A DNA stretch of 64,000 nt from Erodium maritimum (lineage: Eukaryota; Streptophyta; Magnoliopsida; Geraniales; Geraniaceae): NCBI GenBank assembly GCA_963921825.1, contig OY997594.1:66263675-66327674 (forward strand), in the 5' to 3' direction. The translations under genes were made by a program, and so were the position numbers. The notes beneath the pieces were generated by a model, which worked only from the letters and a program-made list of their open reading frames with translations, was not told the DNA's origin and did not search any database. How positions within the stretch are numbered: the first letter of the stretch is position 1; the number at the start of each line of letters is the position of its first letter. Below, one piece after another: positions 12,251 through 24,956 of the stretch.

Positions 12251-13089
12251 TGCTAATTTATGAGGATTAAGCAATCGGAGCATCTTCTTCTCCACTTGTC
12301 GCCTTCTTCTTATTCCGCTCGCGAGCTTCAAGTTTGTACCCAAAGCCTTTCTCCATTTGAAGTAGTCTCTTTCTGTATTGTTTAAGCATTATCTTTATTC
12401 CATGTTTTTTAAAGTTTTGTTTTTTATACGCTTCATGTCACTTTCTCGAGATTCTGGTTTCTGGGTTTTGGAATTTTATTTCAGACCCATTAAGGTTGTC
12501 TTGTTCTCCAATATAAAAACACCCAAACCACTGCTCCACAACACCCACATCCCTTGTTCTGTTGTTCCTTTTCCTAATTTGACTTCACCCATTTATGTAT
12601 TCACATTGAGGATTCATGTTTCTGAGCTGAAATCAGGGTTCATGGTATGATTTTTGAGCTATTTCTGTTTCAATTTCTTTGAATTTGTCTCTATGTTTGC
12701 TTACTTTTCCTCGTGTGATTTCAACTGGGTTTCAATAGCTGGTTCCAGTTTGGCATTTTTTTTTTTGAACTGACCTCAACTACCCACAACAAGAGAAGTG
12801 AAGAAGACTCATTTTCTCATGTGATGCTATGGAGGGTAGTAAATAATTCGGCCAATGCTTCATGCTTTAACTTGATATAAATGCTGTGTTTGTCTGATTT
12901 GTGTGGTTCTGAGGGAGGCTCCTTGGAATTGCTATGCTTTTGATTTCACATGATTCTTGTTGACATGAGTTGGAAAAGTATTGCCTGATAATTCATGTGG
13001 TCTCAAATCATGATGCCCTATGGTATATTTATGTTCTGTTGTTCTTATAATCCAGTGGTTGAGGCTCAAGAGCCTGTCAATTACTTGCA
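12250..13089 (+). promoter_or_regulatory. Probable promoter/5' leader of the CNGC gene
   Basis: Pyrimidine-rich sequence (CTTCTTCTCC, CTTCTTCTTATTCC near 12290-12320) typical of plant 5' leaders lies upstream of the ATG at 13090. The transcription start and any leader intron cannot be fixed without transcript data. Confidence 0.35.
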
Positions 13090-16000
13090 ATGGACTCTGG
13101 TAGATCGATATCTATAAGGTATGTTCCTCCAATCTCCATCAATAATTTACATGAATCATGAAGTAGGAACAATTTACAATTACCATGATTCATGTTTGAT
13201 CTGTCAAATGTCAATAAAATTAATTTATTTTCAGATTTCAAGATGATGTCGAGGCAGCAAAATCTCCACAACCCATAAAGAGTAACAAGTTCAAGCCTAA
13301 TCATAAGGATGCAATTGGACAGTCCTCACCGGCAAGAGCGCTCTCCAGAGTTTTCTCAGAAGATTACTCGGCTGTGAAGAAGATAATATTCGATCCACGA
13401 GGACATGTAGTAACTCGATGGAACAAAATTTTCTTAGTAGCATGTTTGGTATCGTTGTTTGTGGACCCGTTATTCTTTTACTTGCCAGAAGCTACCAAAG
13501 ACAAGTGCATCGGATTATCTGTGCCTCTTGAAGTGTCCATGACAATCATTCGTTCAATTGTTGATTTATTTTACATGATCCAGATCTTTGTTAGGTTCAG
13601 GACAGCTTTTGTTGCTCCTTCATCCCGTGTTTTTGGGAGAGGAGAGTTGATTATTGATTCTGAAAAGATTGCTTTGAGGTACTTAAAGAAGGACTTTTGG
13701 CTTGACCTTGTTGCTGCCCAACCTCTTCCACAGGTATGGAATTGTTATAGTGAAGTTTGAACCTTTAAGGTTATGCTTTCTTTGTCCTGATTTGGGATCT
13801 GATCATTGTTCTATTTGAGTTGAATATCATCATGCTTTGGTTGCATTTGATTATGCTTGTTGGTATTTAGAAGAGCTTCTCATATATCATCCTTGCATTT
13901 TCAGATACCACATGAAAAGCTATGAAATAGTTAAAGGGATAATTGCAAAAAAGTACCATGTACTATCATCTTTTTGCAGGTTGATGTCTTTATCTTCAAA
14001 CCGTTGTGGGTTGTGACTAGAACTTGTATTTTGTTGCACTTTGAGTCAACTTGTTCCAAAACTTTCCCTTGAAATTTAAATTAAAAAAATCCAGAATTAT
14101 CATCACTTTGCTTTCCTTTCTCTCTGTGCTTAATAATGTGCTTTCAACTAGTTAATCGATTATTAATGATTTTGTAACATAACTAGAATTATCAAATTTT
14201 ACTATTATAACTTATCCCAATTATCATCTTCAATTGCTGCTACCAAGTACTTACACATTGATTTGGCTTCAGTTTGACAGTCCTTAGTTTGTTCTTCCTT
14301 AACAAACTCAAACTGTAACCATTATATCATAATTTTTGTATTTCAATTCTAATAATGGACCCTTATCTTGTCTCTTAAACTCCAATTTCAGGTGTTGATT
14401 TGGGTTGCAATCCCACACCTAACGGGTACAGCAGCGATGAATTCAAGAAACGTGCTCCGTTTCATAGTCATTTTCCACTTCCTCCTCAGACTATACCTCA
14501 TCTTCCCTCTCTGGTCTCAAATAACCAAATCCACCGGGCACGTGATAGAGACAGCATGGGCCGGAGCTGCATACAATCTAATGCTCTACATGTTGGCAAG
14601 CCACGTAAGCTCACTCTCTTTCGCTGAAGACATCACAATCTTCATGACACTGATTTGATTTGGTTTCTCTTTTGAACATTTAAGGTTCTAGGAGCCTGCT
14701 GGTATCTTTTTGCCATTGAAAGGCTAGAAGATTGCTGGAGCAGAGTCTGCAATCTCGAACCAGGTTGTAACTATCAGTTTCTTGAGTGCAGTAGCTTACG
14801 TGAAGATGATAGAATCAACTGGTTCAAGAAGAGCAATATCTCGTTGTTGTGTGATCTGAGAGGCAACTTCGTTCCTTTCGGGATTTATAGCGATGCGCTG
14901 ACTTATGAAGTCACGGCCTCCAAGTTTCTCAACAAGTACTTCTACGGCCTTTGGTGGGGATTGAGAAATTTAAGGTAACAAAACGAGTAAGTTCATCGCT
15001 TTCTTATAAGTTCATCCCTTATGTAGAAAAAAAGGCTTCAGCTGTTGGGATTTGAACCCTGATCTCATAAACCCAATTTCAAAAAACAAGTGTTGGTAAC
15101 GAGTAAGTTCATCTTAAACGGAAGATATATCATCATTTGATCGGTTTGTCTATTCGTATTGCAGTTCTTTAGGACAGAACCTCTCCACAAGCACTTCCCT
15201 AGGAGAGATTAATTTCGCCATTGTCATTGCGATTCTTGGGCTGGTGTTGTTTGCACTGCTGATCGGTAATATGCAGGTAAGTATTAACGATTTGCTCGTA
15301 CAAGTATTGCTTCGTTGCGATCGAGGTTTTGATTATTATTCATGAACAGACGTATCTTCAATCAACGACCATGAGACTGGAGGAGTGGAGGGTTAGGAGG
15401 ACGGATACAGAAGAATGGATGCGTCACAGGCAGCTTCCACGGGAACTGAAGCAATGCGTGCGAAGATACGATCAGTTCAGGTGGCTCGCCACGCGAGGGG
15501 TCGACGAGGACAACATTCTAAAAGGCCTCCCGATGGATCTCCGAAGAGACATCAAGCGCCATCTCTGCCTCGATCTAGTTCGCCAAGTATGTTCACTTCA
15601 CTATGTCCTGTTTCATGTTATAGAAAGGCTATGACCTAATTTTTTGTGGTGCATTGCGCGTTTTGTAAAAACTCATGGTAAAAATCTATTATGCGGTTGA
15701 TTTTTTGTTGTTGTAAAAAGACGAAAATAACCATATAAAAATACGTACACAATAAGAGTTTAAAATTACAAATATCATGTATACATGATGGTTACAACTA
15801 ACAAAACAGCTATAATACAAAGGGTAAAACTGTCATTTCCAACCAAATGAGTTTAAAATTACAAATATCATAACTAACAAAACACCTATAATACAAAGGG
15901 TAAAACTGTCATTTCCAACAAAATGAGTCGCTCACTAGTCCAAGAGTTTTTACAATTATCTATAAAATCTATCTATATGGGTGGATTTTATTTTACTTTT

Positions 16001-16723
16001 AAAGATTAATTAATATTTAATGTAATTGTGTTAAAACAGGTACCGCTGTTTGATCAGATGGACGAGACAATGCTGGATGCGATATGCGAACGGCTGAAGC
16101 CTGAGTTGTGCACACCAGGCACGTGCCTAGTCCGTGAGGGCGATCCGGTCAACGAGATGCTCTTCATCGTCCGAGGCCATCTAGATTCTTACACGACCAA
16201 CGGAGGCCGGACCGGGTTCTTCAACTCGTCCCGTATTGGGCCGGGCGATTTCTGCGGCGAGGAGTTGCTTACGTGGGCCTTGGACCCTCGGCCCAGCGCG
16301 GCCTTGCCCTCGTCCACGCGCACGGTGAGGGCGATCACGGAAGTGGAAGCGTTTGCTCTTATAGCGGAGGATTTGAAGTTTGTGGCGTCGCAGTTTCGGA
16401 GGTTGAAGAGCAAGCAGCTGAGGCACACGTTTAGGTTTTACTCTCATCAGTGGAGGACTTGGGCCGCTTGCTTCGTACAGGCCGCTTGGTTTCGGTATAA
16501 GAGGAGGAAAGAGACGGTTGGGCTCAAGGGCAGGGAGCTGATATCCTCGGCCTCCGAACCCAAGCCCGAGCCCGGAACGTTGCCCATCGGCTCGGGCTGT
16601 GGCCCATATGAAGCAAAACTAGGAGCAAGTAGGAGAGGAGGGAGCAAGAGATGTGGAACCGAGTTTGAGATCCTGGCGGGGTTGCAGAAGCCGGTCGATC
16701 CTGATTTCACGGTCGACGAATGA
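13090..16723 (+). CDS. CNGC15: Cyclic-nucleotide-gated ion channel, CNGC15-like
   Basis: Seven coding exons read by eye: 13090-13118, 13235-13733, 14392-14604, 14685-14974, 15165-15276, 15350-15586 and 16040-16723. All introns are GT-AG and the product is 687 aa, normal for the family. It is a plant calcium-permeable channel subunit; the Arabidopsis CNGC15 group acts at the nuclear envelope or plasma membrane. Features in order: N-terminal MDSGRSISIR; DPRG...RWNKIFLVACLVSLFVDPLFF (S1); S2-S5; pore helix and filter WWGLRNLSSLGQNLSTS (about 338-354); LLIGNMQTYLQS (S6 to C-linker); cyclic-nucleotide-binding domain from about 461 with phosphate-binding cassette GPGDFCGEELLTWALDP (531 onward) and hinge AFALIAEDLKFVASQFRR; IQ calmodulin site WRTWAACFVQAAWFRYKRR (about 598-617). 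The C-terminus LQKPVDPDF and the overall sequence fit CNGC15 better than other group III members. No break is seen. Group III membership is firm; the exact orthologue is inferred. Confidence 0.93.
14998..15097 (-). mobile_element. 100-bp SINE-like insertion in a CNGC intron
   Basis: A 100-bp segment in the intron after coding exon 4 is flanked by a perfect 16-bp direct repeat (AACGAGTAAGTTCATC at 14982-14997 and 15098-15113). On the minus strand it holds GGTTCAAATCC (15058-15048), a perfect match to the Pol III B-box consensus. No A-box or poly(A) is evident, so it may be a truncated or atypical tRNA-derived SINE. Confidence 0.45.
15756..15928 (+). repeat. Tandem duplication in the last CNGC intron
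   Basis: Two copies (15756-15848 and 15849-15928) share 'gagtttaaaattacaaata' and 'acaaagggtaaaactgtcat'. The second copy lacks about 15 bp present in the first (around 'gtatacatgatggtt'). Confidence 0.85.
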
Positions 16724-18232
16724 TCTTCATCGGTCTCATGTTTATAAGCTGACAGCTAACCCAAATCATTTCATTTATTCCTTTTCATTTTAACTTTTGT
16801 ATTGACGATGAAATTGAATTCATATTCAGATATAATTGTTAGACGGGTTAGTTCATAAACTATACAGAACAAATAAAAAATAAATTAATATTATTAATGA
16901 AGAGCGGAATACAAAAGTAACAAAAGATGTAAAAGCGATACGTAATCGATACAATAACTTCACGCGATACTCGGAGAGGAAACTGGTATGTCGAGACTCG
17001 CGAATCGGTTTCCTTAAGACTTTCTATTGCCCCGTATGAACAATTCTCCCAAGATACAACGACAACGTAAATGAACTTGAAACCGTGTATAAGAAGTAGC
17101 ATCGAGTAGAAAGAAAACAATAGCACTGATCTTTGAGAAGAACAAAATATTTCTGTGGGTAATTTTCGTGTCTAATTCGTCACTACGAATAATGAACTAA
17201 AACAAAGCTTAAATAGGACAAGGAGAGACAGTTGAGAGCGAGTTTTTACAAATAACAATTTTCGGAAATATCAAAGCTTGTAAATATATTTATTCGGTAA
17301 TTAATTATTAATTTATAAATTAATATAATATTAGGAAATTATATAAAATTTGGAAATATTAAAAAAATCGAAATAATAAAAAATATGAAATTATATAAAT
17401 TTCGGAAATATCCAAAAATTCAAAATAATAATAAAATTACAAATTAGATAAATTTCAGAAATAATAAATTCTGAGATTTTCTTACTGCATCAATTTCGGA
17501 TTTCCTTAATTTGCATATTTAGAAATTGAAAATTAATTGTTGAGATTTTAACACGGGTCAATTTCGGATTTACTTAATTTGCATATTCTGAAATTGAAAA
17601 TTAATTGTTGAGATTTAAACACGGACCGAAACAAAACAGAGTTGGCGATCCGTGCAACATTTGCGACCCGCACAGAGCCTTTTATCCAAGCAATTCAAAC
17701 GTGCTAGGAAGACAACACTATAAACCCAATGAAAGTTTTGTAATCTTTCTATGTGGGACTACACAAGAATGATGCATTTTTATTTGCAATTTTCTCAACA
17801 ACTAAGTTCAATGATTTTTTAGCTTTAATTTATCATTCATCTTTTGTCCGTTTAGACCTCATACTATCTCGTTAGAAAAACTCAACTTCCTAGAACAAGA
17901 AACTAATATTTTTATAGTTTTAAGATGAACCGATCCGATAGGTAATTAAACATCAAATTGATCATTTCTACTTATCCAAACTCATCTTTGTCCGACAATA
18001 ATAATATTTTTGGTTGTTTCGAGACCTGAACTCCGAAAATTACAACTATAAAAAATTACAGCAACAGGATAAGTTCAATGCTTTTTTTATAACTATAAAA
18101 AATTACAACAAACAAAATAATGAATACTCCGAAAAAAATAAATATCTCTTAAAATTTAATATCAATTTATATGGATACAACGGATTATATAACAAAAAAT
18201 TCATTCTTCAAGAAAAAACATATATGTGAATC
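16724..18232. other. AT-rich intergenic stretch with local repeats
   Basis: Downstream of the CNGC stop. From 16880 to about 17680 the sequence has repetitive, LTR-like composition, including many 'aaattatataaatttcggaaata' variants, but no pair of boundaries could be fixed. No coding region is supported; the small frame at 18014-18229 has low-complexity Asn/Lys/Tyr composition. Confidence 0.5.
17490..17625 (+). repeat. 68-bp tandem duplication
   Basis: Two units with a 68-bp period (about 17490-17557 and 17558-17625) share 'tcaatttcggattt', 'cttaatttgcatat' and 'gaaattgaaaattaattg'. A few mismatches show it is not very recent. Confidence 0.8.
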
Positions 18233-20580
18233 TTTTTTTTGAAATGGGTAACCGGAGACTTTTATTAATACCAAATGGTAATTAAACAGGATGAGGCGTG
18301 ACCGCCTCGGATTCCAGATATTTGTCCCGGCCGACCGTAGCAAGCCCGGCGCTCATGGACCCATAATATTAGCCCACTTGAAATTGTGGGCAACAACTCA
18401 AGACAACTCCCTACCGTCGTTCCAACATAACGAGGGAAAATAAACCAAGTTCTAAAGTCCGCAAAAAGTAAAGTATCCCAACAAGAATATAAATAATAGC
18501 AATAAACAGAAATGAGTGGTGTTGATACTGCAGGCTGCCCGGGACCTCCCAGCAGTGGCTGTCCCGGGTCTGTAGGTATAGTCTGGGGCCAACTCCACCC
18601 ACCCCTGCTGGGGCAGATCATTCCTCCACCGGAGGCCTCTGGACCTCCGCTCCGTTTGCTCGATCCTCCCCCTGAAAGGGCGGATACCAGGGCTGCTGCT
18701 GGGTAGTCGGATCTTTCCTCTGCTTCTTTGTCTCTGGTGGGCGTGCATACATCGAGCCACTTCTGGTCTTCAGAGTGGTCAACTTGCCTTTGCCTCGACT
18801 GGGCCCGCCTTTCCCTATACTCTCCTAGGTGTCCGTCGGATAGTCCCGTGGATCAGCAACAGGGTGGATGTTAGCCAGGTAGTCAGGCTTTGTGGACTTG
18901 GGTGGCGGTGTGGGTGCTACATGGTCACCCCCTGCAAAATATTGGTCAACCCTTCTCGGTTAACCTTAGCCAGGTAGTCAGGCTTCGGAGTGCCTGCAGT
19001 GGACGATTCAGCGCCCATGGTGATTTCCCTAGAACGGACCATAGAGTTCAGGGTTAGATCACTCATAAGGTACGTGATCGCCGGGTGTGATGCTGGGGGG
19101 GGGGGGGGGGTGCATTCCAGACCGTTCGCAGCAACTGGTCCACATCCAGGTCCCTTGGGACCAGAATAGACCTATCATATCGGATCTCCTCCCGGCCAAT
19201 CCCCGGCAACAGGGTCTGGCAGTTCGGTAGCCTGTGTGTCAGCATGCCGCACCTGCGACAAAAATCCACTACTCTCTCGTACTGTAGATCAATCACAACA
19301 GAGGAATCAGTACTTGGGAAGCAGAGTCGGGTCCTGCGCCGTAAGGGTCGAGACAGCTCCAAACGAACCCTCAGCTAGAGATGCATATCATCCCGTCGGA
19401 CCGTCGGGATTGGGGCCGACATGATCTGCGTGCCTATGCTGCCCGCAACGAGACCCCGAATGTAGGGATTTCTGGCTCCTCCCGGGATATTCAATGCGCG
19501 GACCCCGAGTTCCACATGATTGAAACTGATCTCTTCCGCCCGATCGAATCGCCGAATCGGTTCAAGGAGGAGGGGATATCCCTTAAAGCTCCAGGGACCC
19601 CTATGGAAGATGTCTTCCATGATCTTGGCTGACGGGAAATGGTAGCCCGTGACGTCGGGAGACATGAACTCCACCCGAATCCCCGTAACCTTCCATTTCC
19701 GCAGCATCATCGCACAGACGATGTGCTGGTTGTGTGATCGGTCCCCTGCGACCTTTGCTGAAAGGGAGAACTCGTACGATCCGGACGTAAAGAGTGGAAC
19801 CCATCGTCCGACACCACTAGTTCGTCGTCCTCATCCTCCCAATCCGTGATCGGAGATATACGGCTTGCATGGGCCTCAGAAGACGTCCCCGATGACCTGC
19901 TAGCACTCAGGCAGTTAGGCGTAGGAGCCTGCACACGCTCCGCCGGAGGGGGGCGGCGAGTTACCACCGGAGACGGTGTTGGCCGGGGGAGAGTGATCAT
20001 ATCCCGATAGACCTCCCTCGCCTTGGACGAGTGTCCTGTGTAAGACGGAAAGGGCACCGGTGAGTCAGTAGACACGCCGACGGCCAGAGGCACCCCGATA
20101 GGCAAGGACGCGCCCGACTTGTCCTTCAGATCTACCGGGTGCGGCGGCATCCGAGGAGGAGCAGGATCCGGGCCGAGCAGCGACAGAAGGGCGACGACGC
20201 AGCCTTCATTTTGCTGGGCGGAGACCTCGAGGTCACGAGCGACCTCTAAATGTGGGTGGATCTGGTCGGGGTTGACCATTTCCAGCTCGTGGAGGCGGTG
20301 GGTAGGGAGATCCGACATCGGATGATCGGAAATGGGCGAGGGCGATGTCGGCGTGGCGTCTGTGGCGGTGGTGAGTACGCAGGTGCAGGCGGCCGGGTGC
20401 TGAACTCGCGGCGAAGGGGCCAGAAACAGGCTGGGTAACGGTGGGCTGGAGAGAGGATGGTTGTGAGTAAGGAGGTGGTGGAGGGGTTGGAAGCGGACGG
20501 TCGGTAGGGGCAGTGGAGGACGACCCTAGTAGGGTATGAAGGAACCGCATAGAGGTTTTGTGGAGCGTTTTTGAGTATTA
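18233..20580 (-). mobile_element. LINE ORF1-type element, copy E, with poly(A) end
   Basis: Minus strand. Frames at 20318-19707, 19710-19375 and 19362-19063, separated by frameshifts, encode an acidic/proline-rich N-terminus, then a DUF4283-like core (VTGYHFPSAKIMEDIFHRGP, EEISFNHVELGVRALNIPGG), then a CX2CX4H-type knuckle (YERVVDFCRRCGMLTHRLPN). This is the ORF1 layout of plant L1 elements. After ORF1 comes about 800 nt ending in TATTAATAAAAGTCTCC and an A-run (T-run at about 18233-18241 on +). No endonuclease or reverse transcriptase lies between ORF1 and the poly(A). A perfect target duplication was not found. It is a dead copy. Confidence 0.75.
19095..19110 (+). repeat. Poly-G tract (16 G) inside ORF1 copy E
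   Basis: A run of 16 G on +, which is poly-C in the sense of ORF1 and encodes a proline run near the end of the knuckle-bearing frame. It is prone to length change and frameshift. Confidence 0.85.
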
Positions 20581-21379
20581 ATTGTCATATATGTTGCCGT
20601 TGTACAATAACGGTTAACCAAAAAATACTCTTAACTAAATGAGCAACGAAATTGAATTTAAAGTAAGTATAAGGAGAATACATGCTCCAATTTATAATAT
20701 AAACCTTTGAGAAGATGAAAAAAACTAGCTGAACAAGTGAAAAATGAACCTTTTCTACTTTCTATATTTTATCATTGATGATTAGGAGAAGTCTTATGGA
20801 TTATATATAGATGGTGGGGATCAGCCAAAGTATGGGAACTTTTGAAGTGTTTTTTATTATTTAAATAATGATATACAAGTAAAAATAAGAAAGATAAAAG
20901 TAATAATAAATTGACAGCAAGCAGCTACAAGTCAAGTGCAACAAGACACACAAAAACATGAGTTAAATGCGCATGCAAGAGCAAGCATGCAAGAGGTAGG
21001 CAAGTGAAAAGAATAAATAAATCATAACAGGCTTCGGATGCTAAATCCACCCAGTTACATAGGAAAAACATACTAATATGTCATTATGAGTTTATAATCT
21101 CCAAAAAACATTAAATTAAAACTAAGTTAAGAAGTGGAGTTGAGTCAGGAGTGAGCATGTGTGGTCTAGAGCCTAGACAGACAGAACAAAACAAAATTAC
21201 CCAATAGAATAAAACAAGAGCCAGAAGTAGAAAGGATGATTTGGGGATTGGGGCATGTTTATATGTTTTATATATCAAGTTGTATTTCACAATTACAAAT
21301 ATATAACTCATCTATATATCGATACAAAATTATAAAAAGAAGAAATAAATGGATTAATATATAAAAGAGTTCAGGATTA
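20581..21379. other. AT-rich intergenic stretch
   Basis: AT-rich DNA with no gene, repeat boundary or RNA gene that I can support. Confidence 0.6.
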
Positions 21380-23096
21380 CAACAACGCTCTCTACCTTCT
21401 AACTCTAGTCCTAGACCTAGCCGTTATAGTGTTCCTACCTGTCATCGTCGTCCCCGCACCGCCTGCAGCCGATGTCGAACTGGTAGTCCATGTGTTCATC
21501 TGTCCTATCGGGTGGCACTCCTCGAAGACCACGCCTGGTGCGGGGGGTATATATCGATGGGATTGGATCCCCATTCCTATCCCTCTGTCTCCTTCTTCCC
21601 TCGTCATCCCTCCCACGGTCTCGCCGGCGTCTAGCACGATCGTTTTGGGACCCCAATTCTCTTCCCAGTCGATGTCGACTGAGTCTCCTAACCCATCCCT
21701 ATCTCCGCCGCCTGGTCCCCTAGGTCGGGATGCACTGGTGCGGGGGGCTCGGGTACCTTCCGACTCACGCCACGAGGCAACGCGGCTTCGGCCGACCCTT
21801 AACCCGTTTCCCCGAGCCCACCACCACCTTGCTTTGGTGGCTGGGCTGACTAGGACACGACAAAGAGTTGCGCTTCCGCAGGATAGTCCCCCTCGTTTCA
21901 TGCCGACATGGACGATCAGGGACGTGACGGAAACCTCGGCGTTCTCCTCGATCACGGTGATGAAAACCCGACTTCAGCATCTGGTTTGCGATCACCATGG
22001 GGTAAGAAGGAGCACGATGGAAGTCTCCTCCATGTTCGTCCGACGTGGCTGGACACGGAGGCGACGGAGGGTTTGGATACCTTTCAGTGGGGCCGTCCTC
22101 GATACTGCTGATGGGAATGGTGGCTTTCTACATCAGACCTCAAGGATGGAGGCACCGGCTACTATGGGGACCACGACTCGGAGGAGAGCTAGGACTTTTG
22201 CGTCACCCCATATCCTCAAAGTCATCTCCCGGCGTATCAGCGAGGACTGTTGCGCTTCAATGTGGCACGAGAGCCTCGCTCACGCCTCAGACATCCGACT
22301 GAGGTGTCGTCGCAATCCTTTGGAAGGGCTGGTGGAGATGGTGAGGCATTGGGTTGGGAGCGGGAGTCGGAGGCCCCAACCCTGGTGAATATGTACCTGA
22401 TACCTAAGGCTCGGTCATCTCGAGGGATGGGGACCGGGGTAACAATGGACCCGGTACCTAACCCGGATCCCCGAGCCCTCACTTGGGATGCCGGCCAAGT
22501 GCCCGCGATAACCCTCCCTGGGTGGTCCTACACGAGAGCCCCGTCTTTTGTACATGGGAACATCCGGCGAGGGGCAGGTGGAAATCAGCTCTCTGCTGAT
22601 TCGATTGTTGCCCTGCGGTCGCGGGAGTGGGGTGGAAGTGGAGGTGGTTGCCGCACCTACCCAGAAGCCCGTGCTGTGAAGGCCCCAACATCAATGGTTC
22701 GGAGGAGTGCAACTATTGATGGATGGGGAGGAATGGTGTCTGCGTCTAGCTGGCACGTCAACTCACATGCGGGGGAGATGCCCCACTGGGAGGAATGAGG
22801 AATCAACGGAGCGTTAGGGACTGGCCTTGGAAGGGGTCCCTAGATGATGCATTGCCTCCCACCACCACTACTACTGTCGAGGTCCCTCAGGATCTCCAGT
22901 ACCCCGTTCCCCCTCCCCGCCTTCTTTCTTTGCCCATGGGGCGTCAAAATACCATCCACGACGATTCTAGTACTATAAAGGTCAGTGAACTAGTGTTCTC
23001 TCATACTGATCTTTCATGGTCGAGGAGCATGTTCCTCGAGGCATTTCGATGTAATCGTTCTTAATGATTTATAAAATTGCAATTTGTCGTTAAAAA
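21380..23096 (+). mobile_element. GC-rich retroelement-like relic, unrecognised
   Basis: A GC-rich block between AT-rich flanks. Long frames are open on + (21429-22388, 319 codons; 22250-22798) and on - (21955-21392), rich in Arg, Pro, Ser and Gly, and I recognise no domain in any of them. The + strand end near 23060-23096 (TTATAAAATTGCAATTTGTCG then an A-run) looks like a LINE 3' terminus. This suggests a + oriented element akin to the ORF1-type copies, but that is inference. Confidence 0.35.
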
Positions 23097-23559
23097 AGCA
23101 CATTAATATATTTTAGAAACAAATTAAGTAGATAACTCATCTATATATAGATCGATAAGAGCATTCGCAGTGGGCCTTTCGATGCATCGATTCGTGAAAT
23201 AAAAGTCGAAATGATCAATCTTTTCTACGGTTAGTGGTCTGTTACAACGTCGAATAAGCTCGTAGATTCGAGACCGTCTATAAATCTATCGATGTTGACA
23301 ACTTGACGATAGATAACGGCGACTTTGACCAGGGAATCCTATGCTACCATGCATTACGATTCTACGCGAGGAAACTACACAGCAATGGAGAATCCGCAAC
23401 CTGGTTACTATCACTATAATTCACACCAATAAGCTCTTTGTTTGCTATCTCTATAATTTCTCTCAATTTTATATTTATCTAATCATTCATGGATGCGTTC
23501 AATGTTGACGAGCTTGGCCTGGAGGCTGTTGGCTATGCGACGTTAGAAAGATGACTCAG

Positions 23560-24840
23560 AAATCGGATAATTAGTGGTACGAGTCGTTACGGGATGCCGT
23601 GAAGGAAGCCGAGGACCAGATGATGAACTGTCGTCGATAAAGCATAACATGAGGTACATTAAACAAGATTGTGTCAAATCTCATCAACGCCTCATGTTCG
23701 ACTACTTCAGTGACACCCCATTGTATGGTCCAAAAATGTTTCGTCAGCGACTCAACGGTCTCGTATGTCAGGGTGTTTTTTTAAATTATGGAAGGCGTCG
23801 ACCCATTCAACGACTTCTTCGTGCAAAAAGAAGATTATCGAGGTGTGTCTGGGTTCTCCACTTTCCAAAAATGTATTTCCACTATTCATTAGCTATGTTG
23901 CGACTCTTCAGTCGATAGCTTGGACGAGTATTTTAAAGTGTCAGAAATAGTGGACCTTAAGTGCATGTATAAGTTTTGCTTCACCGTCATAATCAATTTC
24001 GGTTCAATATATCTCCTAATTCCGGACGAGAATGATATAACTCTCTTACTGCATGTCAATGAAATGCGTGGGTTTCTCAGTTATATCGTTAATCTTGATT
24101 GTATGCACTGGGATTGAAAGATTTTCCCAAAAGATTTTCAAAGTGTACACGAGGGCGGAGGTCATTTTGAAAGCGGGTCGACTATGATGCTGGAAGCGAT
24201 GGTCGGGCCCGAATTATGGTTTTGATACACATGTTTTTGTATCCTCGAGTCTAAGAACGACATGAACGTTTTGAATCAATCCTCATTGTTTGCTCATGTG
24301 AAGGCGGGTCTCCAACTAACAATCATATTTCAGGTGAACGGTAACGATTATAACACCCTTTACCATTTATGTGACCAAATATACCCCTATTTGTAATGAC
24401 CATACCAGCGCCACAACTTGTTAAGCACATACTATATGCCAAGAAGCAAGAGGCCGCAAGGAAGGATGTCGAGCAGGATTTTGATGTTCTCCAAGCCCGA
24501 TTCCATATCGTAACTCGTTCGGCCCGATTCCGGGACGAACAAAAATTGGGGCTAATTATCAAGGCGAGCATTATCATCCATAACATGATCGAGCATAATG
24601 AGTATGAATTGTACCTAGGTTTTATTAAATGTTTAGAAGAAAGCGCATTGATGCTTCCGATCCACTAGGGTCTAATACTCGATTACGAAACCATACAGAT
24701 GCACAAGTAGTAGTACGAGGATAGAGGGGTTTACCTGCAGTTGAAAAATGACCTCGTTGAACATATTTGTACGTTGTTTTGTGGTGAACAACCAGAATTT
24801 GATGAAGATGATGATCAGGGTCACTGTAATTCATTTACGT
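23560..24840 (+). pseudogene. Harbinger transposase pseudogene (HARBI1-like DDE nuclease)
   Basis: Family motifs appear in order across several frames: HQRLMFDYFSDTPLYGPKMF; then NEMRGFLSYIVNLDCMHWD (first catalytic Asp region); then a SKNDMNVLNQSSLF-like segment (second Asp region) near 24250; then ARKDVEQDFDVLQARFHIV (Glu region) near 24460; then IIHNMIEHNE. Stops and frameshifts separate them, so no active enzyme is encoded. Compare the better-preserved copy at 50786-51996. Confidence 0.85.
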
Positions 24841-24956
24841 TGTTTTAATTTTCGTTATTTCAATTTATGTTGATTCTTTTTTGTTGTTTCGGTTTTCGTT
24901 GTTTTAATTTCTTTTTAATTACTTCTTTTTATTAATGAAAAATTCAATTGTCATTT

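Noticed and set aside
16880-17680. Solo LTR downstream of the CNGC gene
   Set aside because: Composition is LTR-like, but no TG...CA ends with flanking duplication could be fixed.
18200-20610. 'catatatgt' on both sides of copy E as a target duplication
   Set aside because: Only 9 bases match and they do not abut the poly(T) on the left, so it is not a convincing duplication.
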